A program made the position numbers and the translations under genes. Below, one piece after another: positions 8,578-16,697 of a DNA stretch of 64,000 nt (position 1 is its first letter; each line of letters opens with the position of its first letter). Source of the stretch: Verrucomicrobiota bacterium (GTDB taxonomy: Bacteria > Verrucomicrobiota > Verrucomicrobiia > Opitutales > Opitutaceae); NCBI GenBank assembly GCA_016222805.1, contig JACRQG010000041.1, positions 1-64,000 of the forward strand, written 5' to 3'. Below the pieces are notes generated by a model. It was not told the DNA's origin. It ran no database searches and saw nothing but the letters and a program-made list of their open reading frames with translations.

Positions 8578-10077
8578 ATGAGCGACCAAAAGGACCTGCT
8601 GACCACCAACCGCAAGGCCCTCACCATCAACCTCGATGAGGCGAAGTACGGCACGTTTGCCGAGATCGGCGCGGGCCAGGAGGTCGCGCGCATCTTCTTC
8701 CAGGCCGGTGGCGCCGCGGGGACGATTGCGAAGACCATCTCGGCCTACGACATGACGTTCAGCGATGCGATCTACGGCAAGGCGCCGCGCTACGTGTCGC
8801 GGGAGCGGCTCGCCCACATGCTCGACCACGAGTACGCCCTGCTGCTCGAACGCCTCGCGACGCAGCGCGGCAGCCGCAGCACGTTCTTCGTCTTTGCCGA
8901 TACCGTCGCCACCCGCAGTTTCAAGGGCAACAACGACTCCCATGGCTGGATGGGCATCCGGTTCCAGACCGAGCCGGGCGGCGCCCCGAGTGAAATCGTG
9001 CTGCACGTTCGCATGTGGGACAAGGAGGCCGTGCAACAGCAGGCCGCCCTTGGCATCGCCGGCACCAATCTGATCTACGGCGCGTTCTATTTCCGCGACG
9101 ATCCGAAGAAACTGATCGAATCGCTCGTCGACAGCGTCAGCGCCGCCCGGCTCGAGGTCGACATGATTACCTTCAGCGGCCCGGCCTTCCCGCACGTCGA
9201 CAACCGCCTCATGTCGCTGCACCTCGTGCAGCACGGCCTCACCAACGCGGTGATGTTCGGCCCCCGCGGCGACGTGCTCCAGCCCTCGGAGGTCCTCTAC
9301 AAGAAGGCCACTTTGGTCGAGCGGGGCAGCTTCCGCCCGGTCACCCATGTGAACGTGGACATGCTGAACTGCGCCAGCGCGCAATTCGTCCAGGAGCCCG
9401 AAGTCGCCGGCAAGGAGGTCGTGGCCCTGATGGAGATCACGATGAACAACCTGCTCGCGGCCGGCCGGCTCGACGCCCAGGACTTCCTCTCGCGGGTCGA
9501 TCTCCTCGGCGAACTCGGGTTCACGACGCTGATTTCCAACTACTCCGAGTACTACCGGCTCACGTCCTACTTCCGCCGTTACACGAAGGAGATGATTGGG
9601 GTCGCGCTCGGGATCAACAACCTCCTCGAGATCTTCAACGAGAAGTACTACGAGCACCTGGAGGGAGGGATCCTCGAGTCGTTCGGGCGGATGTTCCGCC
9701 ATGCGGTGAAGCTCTACATCTACCCGATGCGCCAGGAGGCCTTTGCCCAGTACCTGTCCTCCGGCGGCGCCGCCAACCCGGCGTCAATCGCGGGCCACGC
9801 GTTCTCGGCCAACGTTCTCATCACCGCGAAGAACGTCCACATCACGCCCCACCTGCGCAATCTGTACGATCACCTGCTCGAGAATCACTACATCGACTGC
9901 ATCGTCGGGTTCGATCGCGATGCGCTCGGCGTCTACTCGCGTGACGTGATCTCCCGGATTCGTGATCGGGATTCCTCCTGGGAGAAGATGGTCCCGCCCT
10001 CCGTTGCCGCCGCGATCAAGCGGCGCAAGCTCTTCGGCTACGCCGAGCCTTCCGCCTCGGTGCCGCTGGCGAGTTGA
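8578..10077 (+). CDS. Highly conserved orphan protein of unknown function (often labelled NaMN adenylyltransferase)
   Basis: 499 aa. I recognise it as a strongly conserved bacterial family (cyanobacteria, Bacteroidetes, Verrucomicrobia), shown by 'YGTFAEIGAGQEVAR', 'SAYDMTFSDAIYG', 'FKGNNDSHGWMGI' and 'ERGSFRPVTHVNVDML'. From memory, database entries often call it nicotinate-nucleotide adenylyltransferase. I see none of the (H/T)IGH-type nucleotidyltransferase motif expected for that activity, so the name should not be trusted. There is no signal peptide or membrane segment. The chosen ATG (8578) is where family similarity starts. It stands alone, divergent from sppA and followed by strong palindromes. 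Confidence 0.8.
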   Translation: MSDQKDLLTTNRKALTINLDEAKYGTFAEIGAGQEVARIFFQAGGAAGTIAKTISAYDMTFSDAIYGKAPRYVSRERLAHMLDHEYALLLERLATQRGSRSTFFVFADTVATRSFKGNNDSHGWMGIRFQTEPGGAPSEIVLHVRMWDKEAVQQQAALGIAGTNLIYGAFYFRDDPKKLIESLVDSVSAARLEVDMITFSGPAFPHVDNRLMSLHLVQHGLTNAVMFGPRGDVLQPSEVLYKKATLVERGSFRPVTHVNVDMLNCASAQFVQEPEVAGKEVVALMEITMNNLLAAGRLDAQDFLSRVDLLGELGFTTLISNYSEYYRLTSYFRRYTKEMIGVALGINNLLEIFNEKYYEHLEGGILESFGRMFRHAVKLYIYPMRQEAFAQYLSSGGAANPASIAGHAFSANVLITAKNVHITPHLRNLYDHLLENHYIDCIVGFDRDALGVYSRDVISRIRDRDSSWEKMVPPSVAAAIKRRKLFGYAEPSASVPLAS

Positions 10078-10104
10078 GCACCGCGAAAACGCCGGGCCAA
10101 TCTA

Positions 10105-10177
10105 CGGCCGCCGGCGGCCGGGGGGCGATAACGTAGTCCCCAAACGGCCACCGTTTCGCCTTCGGCTCAAGCGAGCC
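10105..10177. terminator. Cluster of perfect palindromes between convergent genes
   Basis: Three inverted repeats lie between the orphan (stop 10077) and the small reverse-strand gene (stop 10199). They are a 16-bp perfect palindrome CGGCCGCCGGCGGCCG at 10105-10120, AAACGG-CCA-CCGTTT at 10142-10156, and GGCTC-AAGC-GAGCC at 10164-10177. None has a long T-run, so Rho-independent termination is not certain. A bidirectional transcript-end or mRNA-protecting role fits the convergent layout. Confidence 0.45.
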
Positions 10178-10198
10178 TGCGGAACGGGTGACCGCGCC

Positions 10199-10456
10199 CT
10201 AGCGGGCGTCGAGTAGGCCGGTCGAGAGGGAGGTCTCGTCGCGATCGCCAAATCCGGCGCTGGAGTTTCGGGATTCCACCGGCCCCGGAATTCCAGGATT
10301 CGATTCCATTGAGGCGGACGACCAAGCGTTGTGCGTCGCACTCTGTACGTGGAACCCCAGTTCGTCCTCGAAGCCCTCTGGTGCTCGGAGGATGGCGATG
10401 GCGGTCGCCGCAACCGCCATCGCCACCGCTCCGAGCAGGAGGACTAGCAAAATCAT
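10199..10456 (-). CDS. Small single-pass membrane protein (hypothetical)
   Basis: 85 aa, not recognised. An N-terminal hydrophobic helix (about residues 2-23, Leu/Ala/Val rich) is followed by a polar, Ser/Gly/Asp/Glu-rich tail. A longer in-frame start at 10546 exists, but the hydrophobic segment begins immediately after the ATG at 10456, which makes that the natural start. Only weak Shine-Dalgarno sequence is seen (GGGGAACC). It is transcribed away from the HTH gene at 10644, sharing about 190 bp of upstream DNA. Without it the region 10078-10643 would be an unusually long empty gap. Confidence 0.45.
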   Translation of the reverse strand: MILLVLLLGAVAMAVAATAIAILRAPEGFEDELGFHVQSATHNAWSSASMESNPGIPGPVESRNSSAGFGDRDETSLSTGLLDAR

Positions 10457-10625
10457 CGCACCGGTTCCCCGTTTGCCTCCCGCCGGGCGTCGGCACCATG
10501 GCCGGACGAACCCGGGCATCCATCCGTCGTCCCCCGGCGACGGCACCTCCCGGCTGGCGCTGGGAACGGTGTTCGGGCCTGGGGTTGAAACCGCACGAAT
10601 CTCGACTTTACGTTTGCCGCCTTTT

Positions 10626-10646
10626 CATGCAAGTTTTAATTGCATG
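10626..10646. promoter_or_regulatory. Perfect inverted repeat over the HTH start codon (probable autoregulatory operator)
   Basis: CATGCAA-GTTTTAA-TTGCATG is a perfect 7-bp inverted repeat with a 7-bp AT-rich spacer, and its last three bases are the ATG of the HTH gene. The half-site spacing suits a dimeric helix-turn-helix protein. A further half-site TTGCATG occurs inside the gene at 10835-10841. A candidate -35 (TTGAAA, 10585-10590) lies upstream but no convincing -10 is visible. Binding here would block initiation of transcription or translation. Confidence 0.55.
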
Positions 10647-11009
10647 CTGCGGCGCAAATCCATCGCGGAACTCCGCACGGCCATCGCCAGTTCCCGGCGA
10701 CTCCAAGCCAGTTCTCAAACTGCGCTTGCTCAGTCGATGGGTCTCCACCAGGCCACCCTCTCCCGGATCCTGCGCGGGCGCTTCCGCCGCTGTTCTCCAG
10801 CGGTGTTGAAGGTCTGCAGGTATGCCAATATTTCTTGCATGACTGACTCCCCGCCCGGAGACATGGAGCGTTCGCTGCAACGACTGTCGTCGCTCGCCCG
10901 GGGTCGCACCGCCAACGAGCGGCACGCCTTGAAACTCATCCGGCTCGCGGCGGAATTGCTCGAGTCCCGCGAGCCCGCGCCCCCACGGCGTCTGCGCCGG
11001 GCTTCCTAG
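10644..11009 (+). CDS. Small XRE-like helix-turn-helix regulator
   Basis: 121 aa. The central part reads as an XRE/lambda-repressor type HTH (about residues 20-60: 'TALAQSMGLHQATLSRILRG' followed by a short helix ending 'VCRYANI'). The Arg/Ser-rich N-terminus and an alpha-helical C-terminal tail (about 75-115) may dimerise. Start codon ATG 10644 is inside the inverted repeat described at 10626. The nearest genes are the divergent small membrane protein and, downstream, gmhA after 84 bp and a hairpin. Its target is probably itself and the divergent gene (inference). Confidence 0.62.
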   Translation: MLRRKSIAELRTAIASSRRLQASSQTALAQSMGLHQATLSRILRGRFRRCSPAVLKVCRYANISCMTDSPPGDMERSLQRLSSLARGRTANERHALKLIRLAAELLESREPAPPRRLRRAS

Positions 11010-11019
11010 CGAGCTACCC

Positions 11020-11036
11020 CGCCCCCGCTCGGGGCG
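11020..11036 (+). terminator. GC hairpin after the HTH gene
   Basis: CGCCCC-CGCTC-GGGGCG (6-bp perfect stem, 5-base loop) starts 10 bp after the HTH stop codon. No T-tract follows, so termination would be weak or Rho-assisted. Confidence 0.3.
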
Positions 11037-11093
11037 CCCGATTTCACCGCTTGCCCGCCGCCGCTTCCGCCGCACGCTTGGACCGCCCACGCC

Positions 11094-11651
11094 ATGTCGT
11101 TTGACGCCTCCCTTGCCGAAACCCTCCGCACCTTTCAGGCGCTCACCACTCTGCGGACGGAAATCGATCGTGCCGGTGACATGATCCTCGCGACCCTCCG
11201 CCGGGGTGGGAAGCTGCTCATCGCGGGCAATGGCGGCAGCGCCGCGGAAGCCGCGCACTTTGCCACGGAGTTGGTGGGGCGCTACGCGAAGAACCGCCGT
11301 TCCCTCCCGGCCGTGGCCCTGTCGTCCGATGGCTCCCTGCTTTCCTGCATCGGCAACGACTTTGGCTATGATCAGGTCTTCGCCCGCCAGGTGGCCGGGC
11401 TCGGCCAGCCGGGCGATCTGGTGGTGGTGCTGACCTCGAGTGGCAACTCAGCCAATATCCTGGCAGCCCTCCAGGAGGCGCGCCAGCGCGGGATCGAAAG
11501 CCTCGCGCTCCTGGGACGCGGCGGTGGCAAGGCCAAGGGTCTCGCCACCTGCGAACTGATCATGCCCGGCTCCAGCGGCGCCGCCGCCCAGGAAGCCCAC
11601 CTGTTTCTCATTCACCACTTCTGCGAACGCATCGACGCGCAGTTCGGTTGA
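11094..11651 (+). CDS. gmhA: Sedoheptulose-7-phosphate isomerase (SIS domain)
   Basis: 185 aa, one SIS sugar-isomerase domain. Seen: 'IAGNGGSAAEAAHFATELVG' near the N-terminus, 'LPAVALSSDGSLLSCIGND', the phosphate-binding 'LTSSGNSANILAAL' and C-terminal 'SSGAAAQEAHLFLIHHFCE'. GmhA converts sedoheptulose-7-P to D-glycero-D-manno-heptose-7-P, the first step of LPS inner-core heptose supply. The paralogue DiaA (DnaA-binding) shares this fold, so a DiaA-like role cannot be excluded, though length and motifs favour GmhA. Located alone ahead of a cyclophilin gene. Confidence 0.85.
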   Translation: MSFDASLAETLRTFQALTTLRTEIDRAGDMILATLRRGGKLLIAGNGGSAAEAAHFATELVGRYAKNRRSLPAVALSSDGSLLSCIGNDFGYDQVFARQVAGLGQPGDLVVVLTSSGNSANILAALQEARQRGIESLALLGRGGGKAKGLATCELIMPGSSGAAAQEAHLFLIHHFCERIDAQFG

Positions 11652-11741
11652 GTCCGGACCCCAACGATCACCGAAACCGCAACGGATCCCTCACTCCGCA
11701 CTTGCGCCGCCACCGGAGTGGGATTGGTTCTTCCGCCTTTC

Positions 11742-12260
11742 ATGAGCACCACCGCCCCCGCCACCGAACACGCCGTGATCAAGACCAGCTACGGCGAGAT
11801 GACCATCGCCTTCTGGCCCGACGTCGCACCGAAGACCGTCGAGAACTTCAAGAAGCTCGCCCGCGAGGGCTTTTACGACGGCACGGCCTTCCACCGCATC
11901 ATCAAGGGATTCATGATTCAGGGAGGATGTCCGAACACCAAGGCTGGCGCCCGCGGAATTCCCGGCACGGGGGATCCCGGTTACAAGGTAAAGGCCGAGT
12001 TCAACGCCAAGCCCCATGTGCGCGGCGTCATCTCGATGGCCCGGTCGTCGCATCCCGACTCCGCCGGCTGCCAGTTTTTCATCTGCCACGGTGACGCCCG
12101 CTTCCTCGATCGCCAATACACGGCTTTCGGCCAGCTGGTCAAAGGCGACGACGTCCTCGAAAAACTCGCGACCGTGCCCACCAAGTCCGGCGGCGGCGGC
12201 GAGAAAAGCACCCCGATCGAGCGGGTGGCCGTCGAGAGCATTTCGATCGTCGCCGCCTGA
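11742..12260 (+). CDS. Peptidyl-prolyl cis-trans isomerase, cyclophilin type
   Basis: 172 aa. Cyclophilin motifs are in order: 'VAPKTVENFKKLAREGFYDG', 'FHRIIKGFMIQGG', 'SMARSSHPDSAGCQFFIC' and 'FGQLVKGDDVLEKLA'. It accelerates proline isomerisation during folding. No signal peptide, so it is cytoplasmic. ATG 11742 is chosen because the upstream in-frame ATG (11718) adds only eight non-conserved residues. The gene is followed by a perfect palindrome and faces the convergent TPR/peptidase gene. Confidence 0.92.
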   Translation: MSTTAPATEHAVIKTSYGEMTIAFWPDVAPKTVENFKKLAREGFYDGTAFHRIIKGFMIQGGCPNTKAGARGIPGTGDPGYKVKAEFNAKPHVRGVISMARSSHPDSAGCQFFICHGDARFLDRQYTAFGQLVKGDDVLEKLATVPTKSGGGGEKSTPIERVAVESISIVAA

Positions 12261-12263
12261 AGA

Positions 12264-12283
12264 GCCGGGCGGATCCGCCCGGC
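12264..12283. terminator. 20-bp perfect palindrome between convergent genes
   Basis: GCCGGGCGGATCCGCCCGGC begins four bases after the cyclophilin stop and lies before the stop of the convergent gene at 12306. It is fully symmetric, so it could end transcription from both sides. There is no T-run. RNA from either strand would fold into a 10-bp stem with almost no loop. Confidence 0.4.
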
Positions 12284-12305
12284 CTCGCCACCAGTCTGCC
12301 CCGCT

Positions 12306-14111
12306 TCACCGCGCTTCCGCCGGCAATCCGGGGCGTTTTTGATCGAGTTCGGCCAGCATGCGCCGGGCCTGCTCCTTCATCGGCTCCGGCGCTGTTGAAT
12401 CCACCAGTGCCGTGAGTGCGCGCCTGGCTTCGCGCCAGTCCTGCGCCTCCCATGCCCGCTTCGCGTCTTCCGCCAGGGTTGCGCCCCGGAGTTGTGCGCG
12501 CACCGGGAGCAGTCGCTCCCGCACGCCCGGACGCACTCCTTCCGCCAATCTTCCCTCCAGGGCTGCCAGCGCGTCGCGAAATCTCCCGCCGCGGCCCAGC
12601 TCGTCAATCTGGCGGCCTATTTCCTCGAACTCCCAGCCGTCCAGCAGCCGGTTGGCCAGTTCCACTGTCTCCGGCGGCGGACGGATCGCGAGCAACTCGA
12701 CCAGCATCGTCCGGGCCCGGACGGAGTCGCCGGCCCGCCGCACTCCCTGGGCGACGCCCAGCTGAATCATTCCGCTCTCCGGAAACAACCGCCGGCCCAG
12801 TTCCATCCAGCGCCGGTCCTCTTCGCGCAGGGGATCCACCACACCCAGAAGCCCCGCCAGGTTCTCGTACGAAGCCTGATGCCGTGGATAGCGTTGGAGT
12901 GCACTTTGGTAGAGGTCCGCGATTCGCCGGGCTTCGCTTCCCTCAAGGGTGCGGCCCCGCGCGCTGGCAGTCCGGTGCGCCGCAGCCGCGACTTCATAGT
13001 AAGGCTGGAATCCCCCGGAACCTCGCGCGACCGCGGTCTCGAACGCGGCCAACGCCCCCGCGGCGTCCCCTCTCGCCCGCAGCCCGAGGGCCAGCAGTTC
13101 GTGTGCACGCGGATCGTTGGGAACGGCGAGCAGCATCGCCCCGGCATGCCGCATCGCCAGGTCCACCCTTCGGCCAGCCAGCGCCAGACGCCCGAGGGCG
13201 TGCTCCACTTCCGCGCTGCCCGCCGGCGACACCACCGGCTGGTCCGCAGCCGTCAGCGGCAACCGGGCCATGAAATAGTCCCCATCCTCGAGGTAACGTC
13301 GGAGCGCACGGTCCAGATCGGCCAGCGGTCGTCCAAAGACCCGCGGGGCCGCCTCGGCCGGCGGCGTGCCACTGGTGACCGCTTCCAGATAATCGGAAAT
13401 CGCCGTCCGGGGAATCTCGTGCTTTCCGAACATCAGGAAGTGCACAAAGGCCCAGGCACCCGCGTAGACGGCTCCGGTCCGTCGGCGATCGTCGCCCCCC
13501 AATCCGGCCTGCGACACCGCGAGGAGTTGCTGGAGCGGCATCGGCGGCGTCTTCCGCAGGAGTTGCACGTGCGACTCAATCACGCGCCCCCATTCGGCCA
13601 CCGCCCCATCCACCCGAAACGTGGAGAAAACCTCCGCCAGCCCTTCCTCCACCCAGATGGGATTACGAGTCCTCGACGCGCTGAGGAACCAGTGAACCCC
13701 TTCGTGAAAAATGGTCCGCCGCGTGTCTTCCGAGACCCGCGCCGGCATGCCCACGACTGCCCACGATTCATGCCGGGAGAAAAACCCGCCGACCGCCAGC
13801 GGCTTGCCCCCGGGCGAAACCAGGGGCCGGTAGCTGTCAAAGTCCTTTTCGCGGGCGAAGATCACGATCGTGAGCGCCGGCAAGGCCTCCCTCCGGCCGC
13901 CGAAAAACGCGCGCTGCGCCGACACGTACTGAGCGAACTCGGTCGCCGCCGCCAGCGCCGCTCGCTCCTCCAGGGGCGTGATGACGGCGAATTCCGATGT
14001 GACCACCTTGCGCCACGTCTCCCGTGCACCCAGGTGGGCCCCGGCTGTCGCCAGCAGCCCCAGCGCCAACAGCCGCCATAAGCACTTTCGCGCCGGGCAG
14101 GCCATTGTCAT
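12306..14111 (-). CDS. Secreted DUF1570-like gluzincin with TPR C-terminus
   Basis: 601 aa. Signal peptide about residues 1-29. The N-terminal domain has HExxH at 136-140 ('FHEGVHWF') and a downstream 'EEGLAEVF' (about 155-162), whose Glu would be the third zinc ligand of a gluzincin. This matches DUF1570-type peptidase-like proteins. From about residue 285 on, repeated helical pairs look like degenerate TPRs ('RAHELLALGLRARGDAAGAL', 'YENLAGLLGVVDPL'). Proteolysis is inferred from the motif only. It overlaps the upstream hydrolase gene by 4 bp (ATGA), so the two are probably co-expressed. Confidence 0.75.
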   Translation of the reverse strand: MTMACPARKCLWRLLALGLLATAGAHLGARETWRKVVTSEFAVITPLEERAALAAATEFAQYVSAQRAFFGGRREALPALTIVIFAREKDFDSYRPLVSPGGKPLAVGGFFSRHESWAVVGMPARVSEDTRRTIFHEGVHWFLSASRTRNPIWVEEGLAEVFSTFRVDGAVAEWGRVIESHVQLLRKTPPMPLQQLLAVSQAGLGGDDRRRTGAVYAGAWAFVHFLMFGKHEIPRTAISDYLEAVTSGTPPAEAAPRVFGRPLADLDRALRRYLEDGDYFMARLPLTAADQPVVSPAGSAEVEHALGRLALAGRRVDLAMRHAGAMLLAVPNDPRAHELLALGLRARGDAAGALAAFETAVARGSGGFQPYYEVAAAAHRTASARGRTLEGSEARRIADLYQSALQRYPRHQASYENLAGLLGVVDPLREEDRRWMELGRRLFPESGMIQLGVAQGVRRAGDSVRARTMLVELLAIRPPPETVELANRLLDGWEFEEIGRQIDELGRGGRFRDALAALEGRLAEGVRPGVRERLLPVRAQLRGATLAEDAKRAWEAQDWREARRALTALVDSTAPEPMKEQARRMLAELDQKRPGLPAEAR

Positions 14112-15007
14112 CCTTTCGGGCCGAACAACGCGTCCTCCACCTCGGAGGCTGCGAACATGAATGCCGCCTCGTGCCCGATGCCGGGAGTCTCGACCTTGCG
14201 CCAGCCGAACTTCCAGCCCTTCTCCCGCGCGAGGGCCTCCGCGGCGGCGAAACAGTTGCGGCCCCGCTCGAGCCGATGGGCGCCCTGGCGCATCGCCGCC
14301 GGGCTGTCGTCAAAGCTCGGCTCCGGTCGCACGTCCCCGGTTCCGAGGTAAAAAGTCAGTGGTGCCGCCAGGAACCGGCGGATCACGTCGTCGCTGCTCA
14401 ACTCCCCCGGCAGTCCGCCAAAACCGTATCCGAAGTCCTGATCGCGCACCGGGAACAGATGGGAGCCCGGATTCGCGGCCACGATCCGCGTCGCCTCGCC
14501 TGGCAGGAAGGCCGCCAGGCGGACGAGGAACTGTCCGCCCGCGGAATGGCCGATCAGGTAGTACGGCAGCTGCGGACGGGCCTCCAGTTCCCGGACCCTC
14601 TCGACAATCCTGGGGATGGCCGCGTACGTCCAGTCCGCCGCCGGCCGGACGCGCCCTTCCGCATCCACCAACCCACCCCGCTGATAGCGCCAAGTCGGAA
14701 AGCGCTCCTTGTCGAAAAGCGGAGCCACCACCAGCAACTTGAAGCGCTCGGCCAGCGTGATGGCGAAATTCCGGTAATCCTCGGCATTGCGCCCGACCCC
14801 ATGGCAGACGATCAGCAGCGGCCCCTCGCGGTAGGTCGGGGGCTTGTAGGTGAACAGCGTCAGCGGCTCAGCCCCGTTCGGGCACTCAATCCGCGCCGAT
14901 CCGACTGGCAGTGGCGCGGCTTTCGCCACCGCCACTGCGAACGCGAAGGTCGTCAGGCAGAGGATTTTCCGGGCGCTCCGAAGCCCCCACCCCGTCAACT
15001 CAGCCAT
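14108..15007 (-). CDS. Secreted alpha/beta hydrolase
   Basis: 299 aa. Signal peptide about residues 1-30. The alpha/beta-hydrolase core has 'LLIVCHGVGRNAEDY' (oxyanion region), the nucleophile elbow 'LIGHSAGGQFLVRL' and a late His in 'TPGIGHEAAFMF'. A poly(3-hydroxybutyrate) depolymerase/esterase-like group is possible, but the substrate is unknown. Its 3' end overlaps the metallopeptidase-like gene by 4 bp and its start overlaps the end of ald by 8 bp, giving an ald - hydrolase - peptidase order in one transcript. Confidence 0.78.
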   Translation of the reverse strand: MAELTGWGLRSARKILCLTTFAFAVAVAKAAPLPVGSARIECPNGAEPLTLFTYKPPTYREGPLLIVCHGVGRNAEDYRNFAITLAERFKLLVVAPLFDKERFPTWRYQRGGLVDAEGRVRPAADWTYAAIPRIVERVRELEARPQLPYYLIGHSAGGQFLVRLAAFLPGEATRIVAANPGSHLFPVRDQDFGYGFGGLPGELSSDDVIRRFLAAPLTFYLGTGDVRPEPSFDDSPAAMRQGAHRLERGRNCFAAAEALAREKGWKFGWRKVETPGIGHEAAFMFAASEVEDALFGPKG

Positions 15008-16088
15008 AACCGAGGGCGGCCGCGACTGCCGGGTAGGTGATCTGGCCCGCCCGCGTGTTCACACCCTTGGCCAGGCCTTCGTGCTCGGCCAACGCCCGCT
15101 CCACCCCCCGGCGCACGAGCATCGCGACAAACGGCTCCGTGGCCTGGGTCAGCCCCAGCGTCGAGGTGCGCCCGACCAGTGCCGGCATGTTCGGCACGGC
15201 GTAATGCACCACTCCGTGCTCCACGTAGACGGGCTGCTTGTGGGAGGTCGGACGGATACTCTCGATGCAGCCCCCCTGATCGATCGCAATATCGACAATC
15301 ACGCTGCCGGGACGCATCCGGGAGACCGTGCGTCGGGACACCACGGTCGGGGCCTTCGCCGCCGGGATGAGCACGGCCCCGACCAGCAAGTCCGCGTCGG
15401 CCACCTGGTGTTCGATGTTCGCCGGGTTGGAGATCAGGGTCACGACCCGACCGCGATACTCCACGTCGAGGGCCTCTAGTTTCCGGGTGTCGAGATCCAG
15501 CACCGTCACGCGAGCCCCCATGCCCGCCGCCATCTGCACGGCATGCGCCCCCGAGTTGCCAGCGCCGATCACCACGACATGGCCGGGCATGGTTCCGGGG
15601 ATTCCCCCCAGCAGCACACCCGAGCCGCCGTGCTGGGACTGCAGGAAATACGCCCCGATCTGGATCGAGAGCCGGCCCGCGATCTGCGACATCGGCTTCA
15701 GCAGCGGGAAGCTGCCGTCCCGGCCCTCCACCGTCTCATAGGCAATGCCCAGAATGCGCTTCTTCAGCAGCACCTTGGCCAGCTCCGGGCCGGCGGCGAG
15801 GTGCAGGTACGTGAAGAGCGCCTGCCCTTCCTGCAGAAGATCGTACTCCGCCGGCAGCGGCTCCTTGACCTTCAGCACGAGGTCGGCCGCGCGCCAGACT
15901 TTGGTCGGCTCCGCCACCAAGGTCGCTCCCGCGGCCCGGTATTCGGCGTCCGAGAACCCGGCGGTCAGCCCCGCCCCCTTCTGGATCAGCACCCGCGCAC
16001 CGAGCGACACGCAGTGCCGGCAGAGGGAGGGCGTCATGGAAACGCGCGTTTCACCGATTTTGATTTCCTTGGGTACTCCGATTGTCAT
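15000..16088 (-). CDS. ald: Alanine dehydrogenase
   Basis: 362 aa. It catalyses NAD-dependent oxidative deamination of L-alanine to pyruvate. Seen: the N-terminal 'GVPKEIKIGETRVSMTP' with the conserved Arg, 'EYDLLQEGQALFTYLHLA', the Rossmann 'VVIGAGNSGAHAVQMAAGMGA' split by family-typical residues, 'DIAIDQGGC' and 'NMPALVGRTSTLGLT'. ATG 16088 gives the canonical start; an in-frame extension to 16328 is Arg/Gly-rich noise antisense to folA. Divergent from folA with a 50 bp gap. Confidence 0.94.
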   Translation of the reverse strand: MTIGVPKEIKIGETRVSMTPSLCRHCVSLGARVLIQKGAGLTAGFSDAEYRAAGATLVAEPTKVWRAADLVLKVKEPLPAEYDLLQEGQALFTYLHLAAGPELAKVLLKKRILGIAYETVEGRDGSFPLLKPMSQIAGRLSIQIGAYFLQSQHGGSGVLLGGIPGTMPGHVVVIGAGNSGAHAVQMAAGMGARVTVLDLDTRKLEALDVEYRGRVVTLISNPANIEHQVADADLLVGAVLIPAAKAPTVVSRRTVSRMRPGSVIVDIAIDQGGCIESIRPTSHKQPVYVEHGVVHYAVPNMPALVGRTSTLGLTQATEPFVAMLVRRGVERALAEHEGLAKGVNTRAGQITYPAVAAALGYG

Positions 16089-16138
16089 GTCGGGCAGAGA
16101 ATCATGAACGCGTCGAAACTCACGCTCAGAATTGCCGC

Positions 16139-16654
16139 ATGCCCCGCCCGCTCCAGTTGATCGCCGCCTGCGCACGTAACCGGGTGATTGGCCGCGCGGG
16201 CCGGCTGCCCTGGTCCATCCCGGAAGACCTCGCCTTCTTTCACCACACCACCGCGGGCCAGACCTGCGTGCTGGGCCGAGTCTCCTACGAGAACTGGCCC
16301 CGGGCCCACGCCGACGGACGCCGCCCAATCGTGGTCAGCCGTCGGGCGGATCTTCCGGGTGGGGCCCTGGTCGTGCCGAGCCTGACCGCGGCCCTGGCGC
16401 GGGCCGACCACCTGCCGGGCGAGATCTTCATTTGCGGCGGCCAGCGGATCTACGCCGAGAGCCTCGCCCTGGCCGGCCAACGGGACCTGCGCCTTTATCT
16501 CACCTTGATTGAGGCCGAAATCCCGGGCGACACCTGGTTTCCCGAGTGGCAGCACCTGCCGTGGCAGGAGGCGGATCGCCGCGAGGGCCGCGATGGCAAT
16601 TACCGCTACACGTTCCTCACCCTGGATCTCCCTGCCTCCACTCCCCCAGCCTAG
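16139..16654 (+). CDS. folA: Dihydrofolate reductase
   Basis: 171 aa. Reduces dihydrofolate to tetrahydrofolate. Motifs: 'LIAACARNRVIGRAGRLPW' with the Pro-Trp turn, 'IPEDLAFFHHTT' carrying the catalytic acidic residue, 'VLGRVSYENWP', 'PIVVSRR' and 'IFICGGQRIYAESL'. The second in-frame ATG (16139) is used, since family similarity starts there and the first lies in the ald promoter region. thyA is not adjacent in this window. Confidence 0.9.
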   Translation: MPRPLQLIAACARNRVIGRAGRLPWSIPEDLAFFHHTTAGQTCVLGRVSYENWPRAHADGRRPIVVSRRADLPGGALVVPSLTAALARADHLPGEIFICGGQRIYAESLALAGQRDLRLYLTLIEAEIPGDTWFPEWQHLPWQEADRREGRDGNYRYTFLTLDLPASTPPA

Positions 16655-16697
16655 GATTAAGAAGCCACAGTGCTTCACTTCGGCTCGGATTGCCTTT

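Noticed and set aside
12492-14081. 529-codon forward frame opposite the TPR peptidase gene
   Set aside because: Antisense shadow: His/Arg/Gln-rich, no motif, whereas the reverse frame has a signal peptide, HExxH and TPRs.
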